Assembly: GCF_003254645.1 (NCBI RefSeq) | Contig: NZ_PNFD01000003.1 | Location: 372,001-436,000 of the forward strand | Reading direction: 5' to 3' | DNA from: Microbacterium suaedae | GTDB lineage: Bacteria > Actinomycetota > Actinomycetes > Actinomycetales > Microbacteriaceae | DNA length: 64,000 nt | Shown here: one piece after another, positions 62,140-64,000 of the stretch | How positions within the stretch are numbered: the first letter of the stretch is position 1 | How the letters are laid out: every line of letters begins with the position of its first letter | Notes under the pieces: model-generated | Told to the model about the DNA's origin: nothing | The model's database searches: none | Seen by the model: the letters and a program-made list of their open reading frames with translations, nothing else | Translations under genes and position numbers: made by a program

Positions 62140-62159
62140 TAACGTACCAGATCGTACAT
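62140..62159. promoter_or_regulatory. Operator-like site upstream of qsuB
   Basis: TAACGTACCAGATCGTACAT, the twin of 59824-59843, ends five bases before the qsuB start codon, so it should overlap the -10 region. A repressor bound here would block both initiation and a leaderless mRNA. Confidence 0.65.
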
Positions 62160-62205
62160 AAAAGGATCCGCTGCTCCTGCGGTCTGCGCGGTACCTTATG
62201 AATGC

Positions 62206-62224
62206 GCCGTGAACTCGTCACGGC
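62206..62224. promoter_or_regulatory. Inverted repeat upstream of cstA
   Basis: GCCGTGA-ACTCG-TCACGGC is a perfect 7+7 bp dyad about 56 bases before the cstA start. It can be an operator or a leader hairpin; in the divergent region with qsuB it could act on either. Confidence 0.5.
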
Positions 62225-62279
62225 ACGACCGTCCAGCGTTCCGCGCGCACGCTGTCAACGACGACAGAAAGGTCATCGC

Positions 62280-64000
<1,721 letters not shown>

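Overview
The window is high-GC DNA with dense, often overlapping genes, actinobacterial families (NucS, FhaA/FhaB, PknA/PknB, CrgA, class E sortase) and several leaderless-looking starts behind TAGGCT-type -10 boxes. It fits a motile actinobacterium of the Microbacteriaceae (Microbacterium-like). This assignment is inferred from gene content and order; no rRNA gene is present to test it.

Layout. (1) 1-6.1 kb: housekeeping genes: a TetR tail, a DUF899 protein, the mismatch endonuclease NucS, a HAD phosphatase, a membrane-anchored coiled-coil protein, a YeiH-type exporter divergent from a LysR regulator across a perfect inverted repeat, and a cold-shock protein. (2) 6.1-10.0 kb: a regulatory block: an HU-like protein, a FliA/WhiG-type sigma factor behind a CCCGGG-centred palindrome array, an AAA+ ATPase and a GntR regulator. 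(3) 10.1-36.7 kb: a near-complete flagellar locus, almost all on the minus strand. In transcription order: sigma factor, fliC, fliD, fliS, fliT-like | flgB-flgC-fliE-fliF-fliG-fliH-fliI-fliJ-NlpC hydrolase-fliK-flgD-flgE | flbD-motA-motB-fliM-fliN | small HTH ORF-fliO-fliP-fliQ-fliR-flhB-flhA-csrA | flgN-flgK-flgL-fliW. Four sites with the form GGTTAC-N17-(G/C)CGAT(G)AGTA stand upstream of fliC, flgB, flbD and flgN and look like promoters of a flagellar sigma factor. The predicted fliC and flgB transcripts begin with hairpins whose loops carry GGA, the signature of CsrA binding, and csrA and fliW lie in the locus.

(4) 37-48.7 kb: a LysR gene, tRNA-Leu(CAG), then the actinobacterial cell-envelope/division cluster fhaA-fhaB-pstP-rodA-pbpA-pknA-pknB, followed by a small membrane protein, sortase E and crgA. 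(5) 48.7-48.95 kb: between convergent crgA and rhomboid genes lies an array of about ten DnaA-box-like 9-mers, mostly 21 or 11 bp apart. (6) 48.9-54.3 kb: rhomboid protease, cyclophilin, a small membrane protein, YbaK, a NarL-type two-component system and a DUF2306 protein. (7) 54.4-62.2 kb: a catabolic cluster for quinate/shikimate-type compounds: QsuB-like dehydroshikimate dehydratase, type II dehydroquinase, TRAP transporter DctQ-DctM-DctP, an AroE/QsuD-like dehydrogenase, a phosphotriesterase-family hydrolase and a TetR regulator. Two matching operator-like sites precede the two transcription units. (8) 62.3 kb to the end: a cstA-family transporter cut by the window edge.

How it fits together: two FliA-type sigma factors flank the flagellar locus and probably drive the GGTTAC/CGATAGTA promoters, while FliW-CsrA would tune flagellin and early flagellar mRNAs. 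No FliL, FlgF/FlgG, FlgM, FlhF/FlhG or chemotaxis genes are seen here. The envelope cluster is usually near oriC in actinobacteria, which makes the DnaA-box array more plausible as a real replication-linked element.
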